Positions 1-10,100 of a stretch of 64,000 bases of DNA are shown here, piece by piece; the stretch's first letter is position 1, and the number at the start of each line of letters is the position of its first letter. The DNA is from Legionellaceae bacterium. Its GTDB lineage: Bacteria; Pseudomonadota; Gammaproteobacteria; Legionellales; Legionellaceae. The stretch covers positions 62,001 through 126,000 of the forward strand of contig JAGOTG010000003.1 in assembly GCA_018061965.1 (NCBI GenBank), given 5' to 3'. A program made the position numbers and the translations under genes. Under the pieces are notes generated by a model. The model was not told where the DNA came from. It saw nothing but the letters and a program-made list of their open reading frames with translations, and did not search any database.

Positions 1-1
1 T

Positions 2-2275
2 ATCGACGCTGAGGAATCCGAACGTCTTGAGCTGTCTATGGATGTGATTGAGAGTGTATTTTCTGACCCTAGCCTGGCAGGATGGAATGGGTTTGGTCTT
101 GCCGTACAATCTTACCAAAAACGGGCGTTTTATTTATTGGATTGGTTGGCAGATTTGGCTCGGCGTAATCATCGACGAATCATGGTTCGTTTGATCAAAG
201 GTGCTTATTGGGATAGTGAAATCAAAAAAACCCAAATGCAGGGTTTGAGTGATTATCCGGTTTTTACGCGTAAAGTGTTTACTGATTTGTCTTTCCAGGC
301 TTGCGCAAAAAAAATATTGACGATGACCGATGTGATTTACCCGCAATTTGCGACACATAACGCCTATTCTGTTGCTTTGATTATGAGTTTAGTGGGTGAT
401 TATCGTGATTTTGAGTTTCAATGTTTGCACGGTATGGGAACTGAATTATATGAGCAAGTCGTGCCCGAAAATTGTTACAATATTCCGTGTCGGATTTATG
501 CGCCGGTTGGGAGTCATGAAGATTTATTACCTTATTTGGTGCGCCGCTTATTAGAAAACGGGGCTAATTCTTCTTTTGTGAACCGGATTGTCGATGAATC
601 AGCGCCGATTGCGGAGTTGGTTCAGGATCCAGTCCAAAAATCAGAGGATTTGCTGAGCAAGATCAATCAAAATATTCCCTTGCCGGCTAATATATTTTTA
701 CCTGAACGCTCGAATTCTATAGGTATTGATTTATCTAGTCGGAGTGTTCGTGCCAGCCTGCAAGCTGATTTGGTTGCTTTAGAGCCATGGAATTGGCAAG
801 CATCTCCTGTAATCGGTAGTCAAACCCTGCAAACGGGTACATTGTCACCTGTAGAATCGCCCCAGATCAAGCAAGCGGTTGGGCAGTATTTGGTGGCTAC
901 CGGGGAAGATCTTGAACTTGCCTTGGTTGAAGCTGAACGGGCATTTGCAACCTGGAGCAAGACCCCAGTTGCAGATCGCAGCATTTGCTTGTTGAAATTT
1001 GCTGATTTGTTAGAAGAAAATATGACTCAATGCTTGGCCATACTCTGTATGGAAGCGGGTAAAACTTGGTCGGATGCGATAGGAGAAGTCCGAGAAGCTG
1101 TTGATTTTTGTCGTTATTATGCAGCCCAGGCGACCAAGCTTTTGAGTGAGCCCACGCATTTACGTGGTTATACCGGTGAAACAAATACGTTGACCCTGCA
1201 CCCACGCGGTACGATATTGTGTATCAGTCCTTGGAATTTTCCTTTGGCAATCTTCACGGGACAGATTGTGGCAGCGCTGATAACGGGAAATTGCGTGATT
1301 GCCAAGCCCGCTGAGCAAACCCCATTGATAGCGTTTCATGCGATACAATGGATGCGAGAAGCGGGATTTCCTGCAGGCGTTATCCAATTAGTAACCGGGT
1401 CTGGTTCGAAAGTGGGTGCGGCTTTGGTGGCTGATAAACGCATCAAAGGCGTCATTTTTACGGGATCAACGCAAACGGCAAATCGTATTCATCAAACCTT
1501 AGCTGCTCGAGAAGAAATTATTCCTTTGATTGCTGAGACTGGTGGTCAAAATGCAATGATTGTTGATTCGTCAGCGCTATTAGAGCAAGTCACGATTGAT
1601 GTGATGAATTCAGCATTTGGGTCGGCTGGTCAGCGTTGTTCCGCGATGAGAGTTTTATTTGTTCAAGAAGATGTTTACCCTAGAATGAAAGAATTGTTAC
1701 AAGGGGCCATGAGTGAATTGTGTATTGGCGACCCACGCTGGTTAACGACAGATGTTGGGCCGGTGATTGATGAAGATGCTTTGCTCGGGTTGCAAGCGCA
1801 TGTCGCAACTTTGTCACAAAAGCATGAGATCATTTATCAATGCAGCTTACCTCAAGCTTGTAGTGCTGGTTATTATATGCCACCCACGGCGATTGCGATT
1901 GAGCATATTAGTGTTTTAGAGAAAGAAGTCTTTGGCCCAGTGTTACATGTGATTCGATATAAGCGTGACCAATTAGATGACGTGATCACACAAATTAATC
2001 AAACTGGATATGGTTTAACTTTAGGAATTCATAGTCGTTTAAATTCAACGGTTGATTATATTCGTGAACGAGTACACGTGGGCAATTGTTATGTCAATCG
2101 GAATATGATTGGTGCTGTGGTAGGTCTACAGCCGTTTGGAGGCGAAGGCTTGTCGGGGACTGGTCCCAAAGCAGGGGGGCCCTACTATTTGCAACGCATG
2201 TGTGTGGAACGAACTGTGACAGTGGATACGACTGCAGCTGGTGGTAACGCGAGTTTGATGTCAATTCCTGATTAA
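2..2275 (+). CDS. putA: Bifunctional proline dehydrogenase / P5C dehydrogenase PutA, C-terminal part
   Basis: The frame is open through the left edge, so the N-terminus lies outside the window. PutA oxidises proline to glutamate: an FAD proline dehydrogenase domain feeds pyrroline-5-carboxylate to an NAD aldehyde dehydrogenase domain. The first ~200 visible residues are the end of the proline dehydrogenase barrel (RLIKGAYWDSEIKKTQ). The rest is the aldehyde dehydrogenase, with the SPWNFPLAIFTGQ cofactor region, the LIAETGGQNAM glutamate motif and the catalytic cysteine in SAGQRCSAM. No long domain follows the dehydrogenase, so this is a type A-like C-terminus. Whether a DNA-binding N-terminal domain is present cannot be seen. 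Confidence 0.96.
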   Translation: MDAEESERLELSMDVIESVFSDPSLAGWNGFGLAVQSYQKRAFYLLDWLADLARRNHRRIMVRLIKGAYWDSEIKKTQMQGLSDYPVFTRKVFTDLSFQACAKKILTMTDVIYPQFATHNAYSVALIMSLVGDYRDFEFQCLHGMGTELYEQVVPENCYNIPCRIYAPVGSHEDLLPYLVRRLLENGANSSFVNRIVDESAPIAELVQDPVQKSEDLLSKINQNIPLPANIFLPERSNSIGIDLSSRSVRASLQADLVALEPWNWQASPVIGSQTLQTGTLSPVESPQIKQAVGQYLVATGEDLELALVEAERAFATWSKTPVADRSICLLKFADLLEENMTQCLAILCMEAGKTWSDAIGEVREAVDFCRYYAAQATKLLSEPTHLRGYTGETNTLTLHPRGTILCISPWNFPLAIFTGQIVAALITGNCVIAKPAEQTPLIAFHAIQWMREAGFPAGVIQLVTGSGSKVGAALVADKRIKGVIFTGSTQTANRIHQTLAAREEIIPLIAETGGQNAMIVDSSALLEQVTIDVMNSAFGSAGQRCSAMRVLFVQEDVYPRMKELLQGAMSELCIGDPRWLTTDVGPVIDEDALLGLQAHVATLSQKHEIIYQCSLPQACSAGYYMPPTAIAIEHISVLEKEVFGPVLHVIRYKRDQLDDVITQINQTGYGLTLGIHSRLNSTVDYIRERVHVGNCYVNRNMIGAVVGLQPFGGEGLSGTGPKAGGPYYLQRMCVERTVTVDTTAAGGNASLMSIPD

Positions 2276-2318
2276 GTTAAGGAATCCATTCGTCGTTGTG
2301 TATAACTAATTATTTGAG

Positions 2319-2357
2319 TGCCTCCGTTCCTGCAGAAAATTAGCGTGAACGTAGGCA
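2319..2357. repeat. Short imperfect hairpin between convergent genes
   Basis: TGCCTCCGTTC is followed 17 nt later by GAACGTAGGCA, giving an 11-bp stem with one mismatch. It lies between putA and the convergent membrane-protein gene. There is no clean T-run on either side, so it may be a transcription end or a repeat remnant. Confidence 0.35.
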
Positions 2358-2396
2358 TTTTGAATGTCAGAAAGCAGCACAAAGACTGGACAACAA

Positions 2397-3887
2397 TCAA
2401 TTATATCCAAACATGTTAAGTGCTATTTCTTCAACGGGAATGCCTGCCGCTAGCGCAGCTTGGGCTGCGTCATTACCAACAAAGCTGCTAGATGTAGTAG
2501 GATGTCTAATAGAACGGAACATACTTTGAGAAACTAAAGTTGAATGCGCTCGTGTCAATGGATTTTTTCTGGGCGCTGGAGCTGGCATTGCTTGGGTTTT
2601 TTGTAATGCTGCCTGTTTACACTCTTCCAAGGTTGGATCTAAAAACGCCTCCATTGCTTCACATAATTGCAAACTTAACCCATGTCCATGGGTTTGGCTG
2701 TACGCATAATACACGTAGTGGGTTGGATAAGATGCCCCATCACTTGCTCGATAGTCTTGACTGCCTATTTTCTGGGTATTAGGATACGTGCTCGAATTAA
2801 AAAATGGATCACGATCCAGCGGATCTAGTGCCACGTCTCTATTCTCCAGAACTGTCATAAATGTGTCGGTTTGATAGACCACGGTTCTTCCTGGTACTGC
2901 ATAGACTGCGGTTCTTCCAGGCTTTGCCGCTTCAAAGGTGCCATCATCTTTCTTTATATAGACCGGAGCGGTATATCTTTTTTCGACTATCTGAAAATCT
3001 TCTGGTCGCCCACTATGTATGTCTTCCAGCGAAACTGGACAAGATGCGTAGAGAGAAAGACTCAAAGCAACTTCTCTATAATTCTGGTAACATCGTCGCT
3101 GTTCTGCGGAAGAGAGGGTTTCTTGATAAGCTGCTGACAAACCTTGAGCCTCTTGCAGCGCGTATCTGCATGCATCTTTTCGGAGATCTACTAGTCGCCT
3201 TTTTTGTTCTTCGTTTTCTTCGTTAAATGTTTGACCTTCTCTGAGCCTATCAAACTGCTTTTTATACAATGCTGCGTCATCAATGATGGCTTCTTTAGGG
3301 AATCTAGCGAATACATTCATGTATCGAGTGGTGAGTGCTTCTATACCTGGGGTTCGCACTTGCAAACTATTTTCGGCTGCAGCCACGTCGCGTCGTAGCT
3401 CCAATTGATTCCTCGCGCGGTGTATATTGGGTTCGAGTAGTACACGCAATCTTGCGATGCTGCTTGTGGGGCTCAGAATGATTTTGATTAAAGAGAAGTC
3501 ATGACGGTTTTCCAAATTTCGGTTTCTCGCTAACCGTTCTTCAAAGACAATGAGGGTACTGGTTATACTAAGGAATGTGGCAGACAGCGCCCAAGGCAGT
3601 GCATTAAAAAACAAGAGTACATGTGGAATTGCGAATAGTGATGCGATCAGAATAGCCACGCCTACCGACACAAAAGTTAATTTCAATTGATTGTTATCCG
3701 GCTCTGCTCCTAGGAGGTGAGCAAGGCCCCACAGTAAGAGGACTGTTGTGTAAACAACAAATCCTATGTAACTTATAAGCAAAAGGGGTAATAGGTTCGG
3801 GAATGCTAGGATGAAACACAATTGAGGTATTACAATAGCAAGAAATAATGGTCTTGCAACACGCGCTATATAACGAAGTAAAAGCAT
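2397..3887 (-). CDS. Unrecognised membrane-anchored protein, 496 aa
   Basis: I do not recognise a family. The first ~115 residues hold about four hydrophobic segments (near 12-30, 32-58, 70-92 and 95-113). A long soluble, charged region of ~380 residues follows, with many Glu/Arg-rich helical stretches (for example EENEEQKRRLVDLRKD). The middle contains a short internal repeat, AVYAVPGRTVVYQTD, near 'PGRTAVYAVPGR'. The tail has a Ser/Thr-rich linker and an Ala-rich end. It stands alone between putA (convergent) and acnA (same strand, 147 bp away). The layout of an N-terminal membrane part plus a large cytosolic part recurs in other unknown genes of this window. A host-directed or envelope role is possible but not shown. 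Confidence 0.75.
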   Translation of the reverse strand: MLLLRYIARVARPLFLAIVIPQLCFILAFPNLLPLLLISYIGFVVYTTVLLLWGLAHLLGAEPDNNQLKLTFVSVGVAILIASLFAIPHVLLFFNALPWALSATFLSITSTLIVFEERLARNRNLENRHDFSLIKIILSPTSSIARLRVLLEPNIHRARNQLELRRDVAAAENSLQVRTPGIEALTTRYMNVFARFPKEAIIDDAALYKKQFDRLREGQTFNEENEEQKRRLVDLRKDACRYALQEAQGLSAAYQETLSSAEQRRCYQNYREVALSLSLYASCPVSLEDIHSGRPEDFQIVEKRYTAPVYIKKDDGTFEAAKPGRTAVYAVPGRTVVYQTDTFMTVLENRDVALDPLDRDPFFNSSTYPNTQKIGSQDYRASDGASYPTHYVYYAYSQTHGHGLSLQLCEAMEAFLDPTLEECKQAALQKTQAMPAPAPRKNPLTRAHSTLVSQSMFRSIRHPTTSSSFVGNDAAQAALAAGIPVEEIALNMFGYN

Positions 3888-3982
3888 CCCTCTAAACCTT
3901 GCACGGACTCAAAGTGGGATAATTGTAACAGATTGTTTTTAATAGTCAATTAATGTATTAATTGAGCATGGTTTGGTATTAT

Positions 3983-4018
3983 ATTCTGACATTCCCGCTT
4001 ACGCAGGGCTGTCAGAAT
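3983..4018. repeat. Hairpin downstream of acnA
   Basis: ATTCTGACA and TGTCAGAAT form a perfect 9-bp outer stem around TTCCCGCTTACGCAGGGC, whose TTCCCGC..GCAGGG core resembles the GC-rich repeat seen at 14117 and 46600. It lies just beyond the acnA stop and could end its transcript, although no U-run follows. Confidence 0.5.
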
Positions 4019-4034
4019 AGGTGCGATATCGATT

Positions 4035-6707
4035 TTATAAATTTCGTAATACGTACTGCAAAATACCGCCGTGTTTGTAATATTCTAATTCATTTCCGGT
4101 ATCAATCCGACATAATACCTGAATGGTTTGTTGTTCACCCTGTGAGTTTTGAATGAGGACAGATAGTTTAGCCCCAGTCTGTAAATTTGTATCAAATTGT
4201 ACAGTGATGCGTTCATCGCCTTTCAGGCCTAGGCTTAAACGAGTCGTATTGTCCATAAATTGCAAGGGCATGATGCCCATGCCAATTAAGTTGGAACGAT
4301 GTATGCGTTCGAAGCTTTCGGCAATCACGGCTTTGACACCTAAGAGCAAAGTTCCTTTGGCTGCCCAATCTCGAGAAGACCCTGTTCCATATTCTTTTCC
4401 TGCTATGATCACCAAGGGTTGGTGTTCTTTCTGATACAGCATGGCGGCATCAAAAATGGGCATCACGGTTTGCGTGGGAATATGGCGAGTTACTCCTCCG
4501 ACTATTTCTGGTGTCATTTCATTGCGGATCCGAATATTTGCAAACGTGCCCCGCATCATCACCTCATGGTTGCCGCGTCTGGCGCCGTAAGAGTTAAAAT
4601 CGGCTTCAGCAACACCTTGAGATTTGAGATACAATCCTGCTGGCGAATTATTTTTGATTGAGCCGGCAGGAGAAATGTGATCGGTAGTAATTGAGTCGCC
4701 AAAGATCCCTAGAATATAAGCGTCATGAATAGGTTGTATTGGCGTAGGTTCTTTTTGTAAATTCTCAAAGAAAGGGGGGTGCTGAATATAAGTGGATTTT
4801 TTTGACCAACTATAGGTATGACTATGCTTGACTGGAATTGCTTGCCAGTCTTGATTGCCTTGGAAAACTTCAGAATAGACCTTATGAAACATATGCGAAT
4901 TCACTTGCATTACTGCTTCTGCAATCTCGATGTTGGTAGGCCAGATATCTTTTAAAAACACATCCTGACCTTGTTGATCTTTACCTAAAGGTTCGTGGTT
5001 CAAATCATGCTTGGTATCTCCAGCCAAAGCAAAAGCCACGACAAGAGGAGGAGATGCTAGCCAATTTGCGCGAACCTGGGGGTGAATCCGTCCTTCGAAA
5101 TTCCGATTACCCGATAAGACTGCGCTAACCACCAAATCATTACTGGTGATACATTCCGCTATGGGTTCTAGCAATGGGCCAGAATTACCAATACAAGTGG
5201 TGCAACCATAACCCACCAGGTTGAAGCCCAGCTCATTTAAATACTTTTGTAGCCCTGAATGTTGCAAATAATCAGTCACGACTTTTGAGCCTGGGGCCAA
5301 AGAGGTTTTGACCCATGGCTTGCTGGTTAAACCCTTTTCTCGCGCTTTTTTGGCTAATAGACCAGCGGCCATCAAGACTTCTGGGTTCGAGGTATTCGTA
5401 CAACTGGTAATGGCTGCAATCACCACAGCGCCATGTTGTAGAGCGTAATCACTTCCAGCTACCGGGTAAGTGGTTTTCTGATCTTGTGCTTTGCCCAATT
5501 CAGATAAGAAAGTTTGAAAAGACTCGGGCAGCGTGGGTAAGGTGACTTTGTCTTGCGGGCGTTTGGGGCCGGCTAGAGAGGGCACTACGGTTGCCAAATC
5601 CAGTTCTAAAGTATCTGTAAAAATGGGATCAAGTTGGCTGGCATCATACCAAAGTCCTTGGGCTTTCGAATAAGCTTCCACTAGACGAATCGCATGCTCA
5701 TCGCGACCTGTTAATTTTAAATAACGCAAAGTTTCTTGATCAACAGGGAAAAATCCACAGGTGGCACCGTATTCTGGCGCCATATTTGCGATGGTTGCAC
5801 GATTGGCCAAAGGTAAATTGGCGAGGCCTGGGCCAAAATATTCTACGAATTTTCCAACTACGCCTTTTTTACGTAATTGCTCAGTAATCGTGAGAACCAA
5901 ATCGGTTGCGGTTACGCCTTCCGCCAGTTTGCCAATTAATTTGAACCCTATAACTTCTGGGATCAACATGGATACTGGCTGGCCCAGCATAGCAGCTTCT
6001 GCTTCAATACCACCCACACCCCAACCTAAAATGCCCAAGGCATTGATCATGGTGGTGTGAGAGTCGGTCCCAACTAATGTATCTGGATAAGCATAGGTTT
6101 CATGACCAATTTGGGCATGCCAGACTGTTTGACCTAAATATTCCAAATTGACCTGATGGCAAATCCCGGTGCCGGGAGGTACCACTCGAAAATTATCAAA
6201 TGCTTGTTGCCCCCAACGTAAAAACTCATACCGCTCGAGATTCCGTTGCATTTCAATCGCAGAGTTGGTGGCTAATGCGGAACTGCTGCCAAACGCATCG
6301 ACCATAACCGAGTGATCAATAACAAGATCTACTGGGGTAAGGGGCGATATTTTTTTAGGGTCGGTCCCCATTTTTTCTAGGGCGGTGCGCATCGCAGCCA
6401 AATCTACCACAGCGGGCACGCCTGTGAAGTCTTGCATCAGGACTCGGCTGGGACGAAATGCGATCTCGTGTTGCGAGGTTTGAGTTTCCACCCATTTAGC
6501 AAGTGCTTTGATATCGTGCGTGGTGACGGTGCGTCCATCTTCAAAACGCAATAAATTTTCCAATAGCACTTTTAAGGAATATGGCAGACGTTGCATCTCT
6601 TTGCCGTGAATCGGTTCGATTTTTTTCAAACTGAAATAATGATAAGTCTTATCATCCACTTTTAAGGATTCTTTTGTTTGTAAACTGTCTACACCAATTC
6701 GCATCAT
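4035..6707 (-). CDS. acnA: Aconitate hydratase A
   Basis: Interconverts citrate and isocitrate in the TCA cycle using a [4Fe-4S] cluster. At 890 aa it has the normal AcnA length. Cluster cysteines are visible in AAITSCTNTSNPEV and GYGCTTCIGNSGP. The C-terminal swivel domain carries GDSITTDHISPAGSI and AGKEYGTGSSRDWAAKG. Two adjacent ATG codons open the gene; AGGAG at 6711-6715 sits 3 nt before the first and 6 nt before the second (6704), so the second is at least as likely. The gene begins 6 nt after the PBP1a stop and that stop overlaps its ribosome site, so the two are probably co-transcribed and translationally coupled. Confidence 0.97.
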   Translation of the reverse strand: MMRIGVDSLQTKESLKVDDKTYHYFSLKKIEPIHGKEMQRLPYSLKVLLENLLRFEDGRTVTTHDIKALAKWVETQTSQHEIAFRPSRVLMQDFTGVPAVVDLAAMRTALEKMGTDPKKISPLTPVDLVIDHSVMVDAFGSSSALATNSAIEMQRNLERYEFLRWGQQAFDNFRVVPPGTGICHQVNLEYLGQTVWHAQIGHETYAYPDTLVGTDSHTTMINALGILGWGVGGIEAEAAMLGQPVSMLIPEVIGFKLIGKLAEGVTATDLVLTITEQLRKKGVVGKFVEYFGPGLANLPLANRATIANMAPEYGATCGFFPVDQETLRYLKLTGRDEHAIRLVEAYSKAQGLWYDASQLDPIFTDTLELDLATVVPSLAGPKRPQDKVTLPTLPESFQTFLSELGKAQDQKTTYPVAGSDYALQHGAVVIAAITSCTNTSNPEVLMAAGLLAKKAREKGLTSKPWVKTSLAPGSKVVTDYLQHSGLQKYLNELGFNLVGYGCTTCIGNSGPLLEPIAECITSNDLVVSAVLSGNRNFEGRIHPQVRANWLASPPLVVAFALAGDTKHDLNHEPLGKDQQGQDVFLKDIWPTNIEIAEAVMQVNSHMFHKVYSEVFQGNQDWQAIPVKHSHTYSWSKKSTYIQHPPFFENLQKEPTPIQPIHDAYILGIFGDSITTDHISPAGSIKNNSPAGLYLKSQGVAEADFNSYGARRGNHEVMMRGTFANIRIRNEMTPEIVGGVTRHIPTQTVMPIFDAAMLYQKEHQPLVIIAGKEYGTGSSRDWAAKGTLLLGVKAVIAESFERIHRSNLIGMGIMPLQFMDNTTRLSLGLKGDERITVQFDTNLQTGAKLSVLIQNSQGEQQTIQVLCRIDTGNELEYYKHGGILQYVLRNL

Positions 6708-6713
6708 GCTCTC

Positions 6714-9095
6714 CTAAAATAAATTTTCTTCGGTATCGTGCGGGTTGCCAGGACTGGAAGATTGCTCTTCGTCCATAGGCGGTAATTCATTTTCCATAAA
6801 ATATTCAGTGATGGTATTGATTTGATTGGGTCTGGCGCGTAAACCGTTATCAGGGTTGATCCCCAGCGATACGATACCAGGCGGTTCGGTTAAGCTGTGC
6901 TCAGGCTTGCCATGTAAAGCGGGTTTCATGAAATCAATCCATACGGGTAAAGCTAAGCCTGCGGCATATTCATGCAAAGGTTGCGGGTTATCAAACCCAA
7001 TCCAGGTGGTCACGACCAAATCACGATTGTAGCCGGCGAACCAGGCATCCATTTGGTCATTGGTGGTGCCAGTTTTTCCGGCAATATCTTGGCGATTTAA
7101 TACTCTGGCTGCAGAAGCGGTGCCGTGTTGAATCACATTTTGGAGTGCAGTATTCATAAGAAATGCGGTTTCAGCTGAAATGACTCTGGGTGCCAGAACA
7201 TCCGCAGAGATTTCTGTTTGCTCAGTCGGGGCTTGAGTAGGTTTCGCTTGGAGTAAAACATGGCCTTTGGTATTGGTAATGCGATCGATTAAATAAGGTT
7301 CTACTTTGTAACCGCCATTGGCAAAAATGGCGTAAGCGGCGGTCAAATCCATTGGCGTGACACTGAGCGTACCCAACGCCAAAGATAAAGTATGCGGAAA
7401 GGTTTCTTTTCTAAATCCAAACCGGGTTGCATAGTCAATGGTATATTCAACGCCAATATCATCAAGGATGCGAATAGATACCAGATTACGTGACAAAGTG
7501 AGTGCCGTTTTTAAGCGAGTAGGTCCGCCAAATTTTAAATTGTCATTATGCGGGCGCCATTCGGGTTGGCTCGGGTCGCGAATGACAATTGGGGCATCAT
7601 TAATGACGGTGGCTAAGGTATACCCTTTGTTCAGCGCTGCAGCGTATAAAAATGGTTTAAAGCTAGAGCCTGGTTGTCGCTCGGATTGAGTAGCACGATT
7701 GAATTTACTTTTACCGAAATTAAATCCTCCGACCAAGGCCTCAATCCCGCCATCTTTGGGGTTAAGTGCAACTAATGCGACTTCCGCGTCAGGGTTTTGA
7801 CTTAATAGACAGTGCTCTTGCTGACAGGTGACATACACGACATCACCTACAGCTAGGACATTATGAGCGCTAGTAGGTGCGCGTCCAACAAAGCCTTTTT
7901 TGAGTTCAGGGCGTGCCCAGGAAATACCATCCCAAGCCAAGGTCAAAGTTTGGTTTTTCTGATTGACTGCAGTGGCGCTGCGTTGGTCGACGGTTAGAAT
8001 GACCACTGGTTGGAGATCGCCAATAGCAGCATATTGATGGAGTTTTTGATTACGAATACTCGGAGAACTAAAAGGAGATATTTTACCAATAGGGCCGCGA
8101 TACCCATGGCGTCGATCGTAGGCCAATAAATGATCGGCAGTGACGTGATTGGCTGTGGTTTGTAAGCGACTATCGACAGTAGTATAAACCTTATAACCAC
8201 GGGTATAGGCCTCTTGTCCAAAATGCTCTACTAAAGAGAGACGAATCATTTCCGCTACGTAGGGTGCATAAACCTCGGAATGCGTACCATGATAGTGTTC
8301 GGTCAAGGGTTGCTGTAAAGCTTCTTGATACTGCTCTTTTGAAATATATTTTTCTTCGTAAAGACGTTCTAGCACATGATCTCGGCGTTTTTTGGCGGCC
8401 AGGGGATTGATGATGGGGTTGTGGCTAGATGGCGCCTGCGGCAACCCAGCAATCATAGCCAATTGAGCAATATTCAGATCTTGTAAGGCTTTGCCATAAT
8501 ATACCTGAGCTGCTGCTCCGACCCCGTAAGCGCGATTACCAAGGTAAATTTGATTTAAATATAATTCTAGGATTTTTTCTTTGCTTAATTCCTGATCTAT
8601 TTTAATTGCTAGCATGATTTCATTGAATTTACGTAAAAAGGTTTTTTTGCTATTCAAGAAAAAGTTACGCGCAACTTGCATGGTAATCGTGCTACCACCT
8701 TGTGATTTGCGATGGGTTTGAATCATAGAGATGGCCGCGCGACCTAAGCCCATAATGTCTACGCCAGGATGTTCAAAGAAACGCTGATCTTCTGTGGCAA
8801 GTACCGCATGCACCAAGGTGGGAGGAATTTGATCATAGGGTATGGGAATGCGTCGCTTTTCACCGTATTCTTGAATTAATAAACCATCTTTGGTGAAAAT
8901 TTGGAGTGGCACCTGAAGCTCTATGGTTTTTAACGAAGCGACATCAGGCAATTGGCTTTGCGCATACGCGTACAGTATGACGACAACGGTGATGACTACA
9001 AACAATAAACTCAGCAATGCCCAGAGACCGGATTTCCAAAAATAGGATATTTTTTTCAAGAAGAGTACCTTCAACGTATTGAGCACATGCAACAT
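6714..9095 (-). CDS. mrcA: Penicillin-binding protein 1A (bifunctional transglycosylase/transpeptidase)
   Basis: Class A PBP that polymerises glycan strands and crosslinks peptides in the periplasm. It has a short cytosolic N-terminus and one membrane anchor (residues ~22-45). The GT51 domain shows ATEDQRFFEHPGVD and GGSTITMQVARNFF. The transpeptidase domain has the nucleophile in PGSSFKPF (SxxK), LSRNLVS (SxN) and AGKTGTTND (KTG). The 793-aa length fits PBP1a. The pilMNOPQ genes often found near mrcA are not adjacent; acnA follows directly. The Glu/Pro-rich tail ending in ENLF is probably disordered. Confidence 0.95.
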   Translation of the reverse strand: MLHVLNTLKVLFLKKISYFWKSGLWALLSLLFVVITVVVILYAYAQSQLPDVASLKTIELQVPLQIFTKDGLLIQEYGEKRRIPIPYDQIPPTLVHAVLATEDQRFFEHPGVDIMGLGRAAISMIQTHRKSQGGSTITMQVARNFFLNSKKTFLRKFNEIMLAIKIDQELSKEKILELYLNQIYLGNRAYGVGAAAQVYYGKALQDLNIAQLAMIAGLPQAPSSHNPIINPLAAKKRRDHVLERLYEEKYISKEQYQEALQQPLTEHYHGTHSEVYAPYVAEMIRLSLVEHFGQEAYTRGYKVYTTVDSRLQTTANHVTADHLLAYDRRHGYRGPIGKISPFSSPSIRNQKLHQYAAIGDLQPVVILTVDQRSATAVNQKNQTLTLAWDGISWARPELKKGFVGRAPTSAHNVLAVGDVVYVTCQQEHCLLSQNPDAEVALVALNPKDGGIEALVGGFNFGKSKFNRATQSERQPGSSFKPFLYAAALNKGYTLATVINDAPIVIRDPSQPEWRPHNDNLKFGGPTRLKTALTLSRNLVSIRILDDIGVEYTIDYATRFGFRKETFPHTLSLALGTLSVTPMDLTAAYAIFANGGYKVEPYLIDRITNTKGHVLLQAKPTQAPTEQTEISADVLAPRVISAETAFLMNTALQNVIQHGTASAARVLNRQDIAGKTGTTNDQMDAWFAGYNRDLVVTTWIGFDNPQPLHEYAAGLALPVWIDFMKPALHGKPEHSLTEPPGIVSLGINPDNGLRARPNQINTITEYFMENELPPMDEEQSSSPGNPHDTEENLF

Positions 9096-9180
9096 CTAAT
9101 TATAAACGTTGGGGCAAAGGTTGCAACTTTATTTGTAGTTGATATGCAGCCGGCTTGATGGGTGCTATCCATGTGTTGGG

Positions 9181-9957
9181 TCATGTCGTCAAAGCAAACA
9201 CTCTAGTCGGCGCACCGCTTCCCCCTTCAATTTTCATGGGCGCCACGATGAGCTGTGAACCGACAGGGGGTACTGAGTCTAAATTCGCCACATTTTCTAT
9301 GCCAAATACATTAGCACCTAAAATAATTTGATGCGCTTTAAAGTCGACCGAAACACCGGGATCGAGACTTGGGGTGTCCAATCCAACACCTTTGATCTGT
9401 TTGCTTACCAAATATTCAGCAGCTTCTTTAGACAATCCTGGAAAATGGAGATGAGTTACATCGCCAAATTTATCAGTTCCTAAATAGTGTTTTTTGTTAT
9501 CCCAATAGTGACCCCAACCTGTGTAAAATAGCACGATATCTTGAGTATTCAATGGACGGTATTGGTGTTCAAAATTTTTTATATCTTCTACCTGAATGGC
9601 ATAGTCTCTGTCGTGTGCCACCTTTTTTTCCACATGAATCACCACTGCGTTACCGATTAATTGGGTCACAGGAATTTCATCTACTGTATGGCCATATTGA
9701 GAAAAATGACGAGGTGCATCAATATGCGTACCGCCATGTTCAGGGGCACAAAAATGATAGGCTGAATAAAAATACCCTTTGGGGGTAAAACCAGAAAAAA
9801 ACTTTTCCAAATGAAAGCCTTTTTCGGTAGGCCAATAAATAGTTTTATGGTTGAAAGGATAGGTTAGATCGATAGGTTTAGACGGATGCGCTTGTAATGC
9901 TGCACATGGAATCATAAGAGATAACAACCACTTCAACATGCCATTGTTTCGTTTCAT
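9181..9957 (-). CDS. Secreted cyclase-family (kynurenine formamidase-like) metal hydrolase
   Basis: Belongs to the cyclase/KynB-like family of metal-dependent amide or ester hydrolases. The diagnostic motif HGGTHIDAPRHF lies at residues 74-85 and supplies metal-binding histidines and Asp. The first ~23 residues look like a signal peptide (basic start, LLSLMIPCAALQA), placing the enzyme outside the cytosol, unlike classical KynB. No kynurenine-pathway gene is nearby, so the substrate is unknown. The 258-aa length fits a single cyclase domain plus leader. It stands alone, divergent from the small secreted-protein gene. Confidence 0.85.
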   Translation of the reverse strand: MKRNNGMLKWLLSLMIPCAALQAHPSKPIDLTYPFNHKTIYWPTEKGFHLEKFFSGFTPKGYFYSAYHFCAPEHGGTHIDAPRHFSQYGHTVDEIPVTQLIGNAVVIHVEKKVAHDRDYAIQVEDIKNFEHQYRPLNTQDIVLFYTGWGHYWDNKKHYLGTDKFGDVTHLHFPGLSKEAAEYLVSKQIKGVGLDTPSLDPGVSVDFKAHQIILGANVFGIENVANLDSVPPVGSQLIVAPMKIEGGSGAPTRVFALTT

Positions 9958-10100
9958 GGATTCGTCCGTAAATATATTAAGTCATAGATCATTGTAATGT
10001 TCAAACTCAACTGACACAACTAGGTAAGTCCTGTAGGGTTCTTTTTAGAGATATGCTCTGTTATGATTATGCACATTATGAACTTTTTGGAGATATGAAA

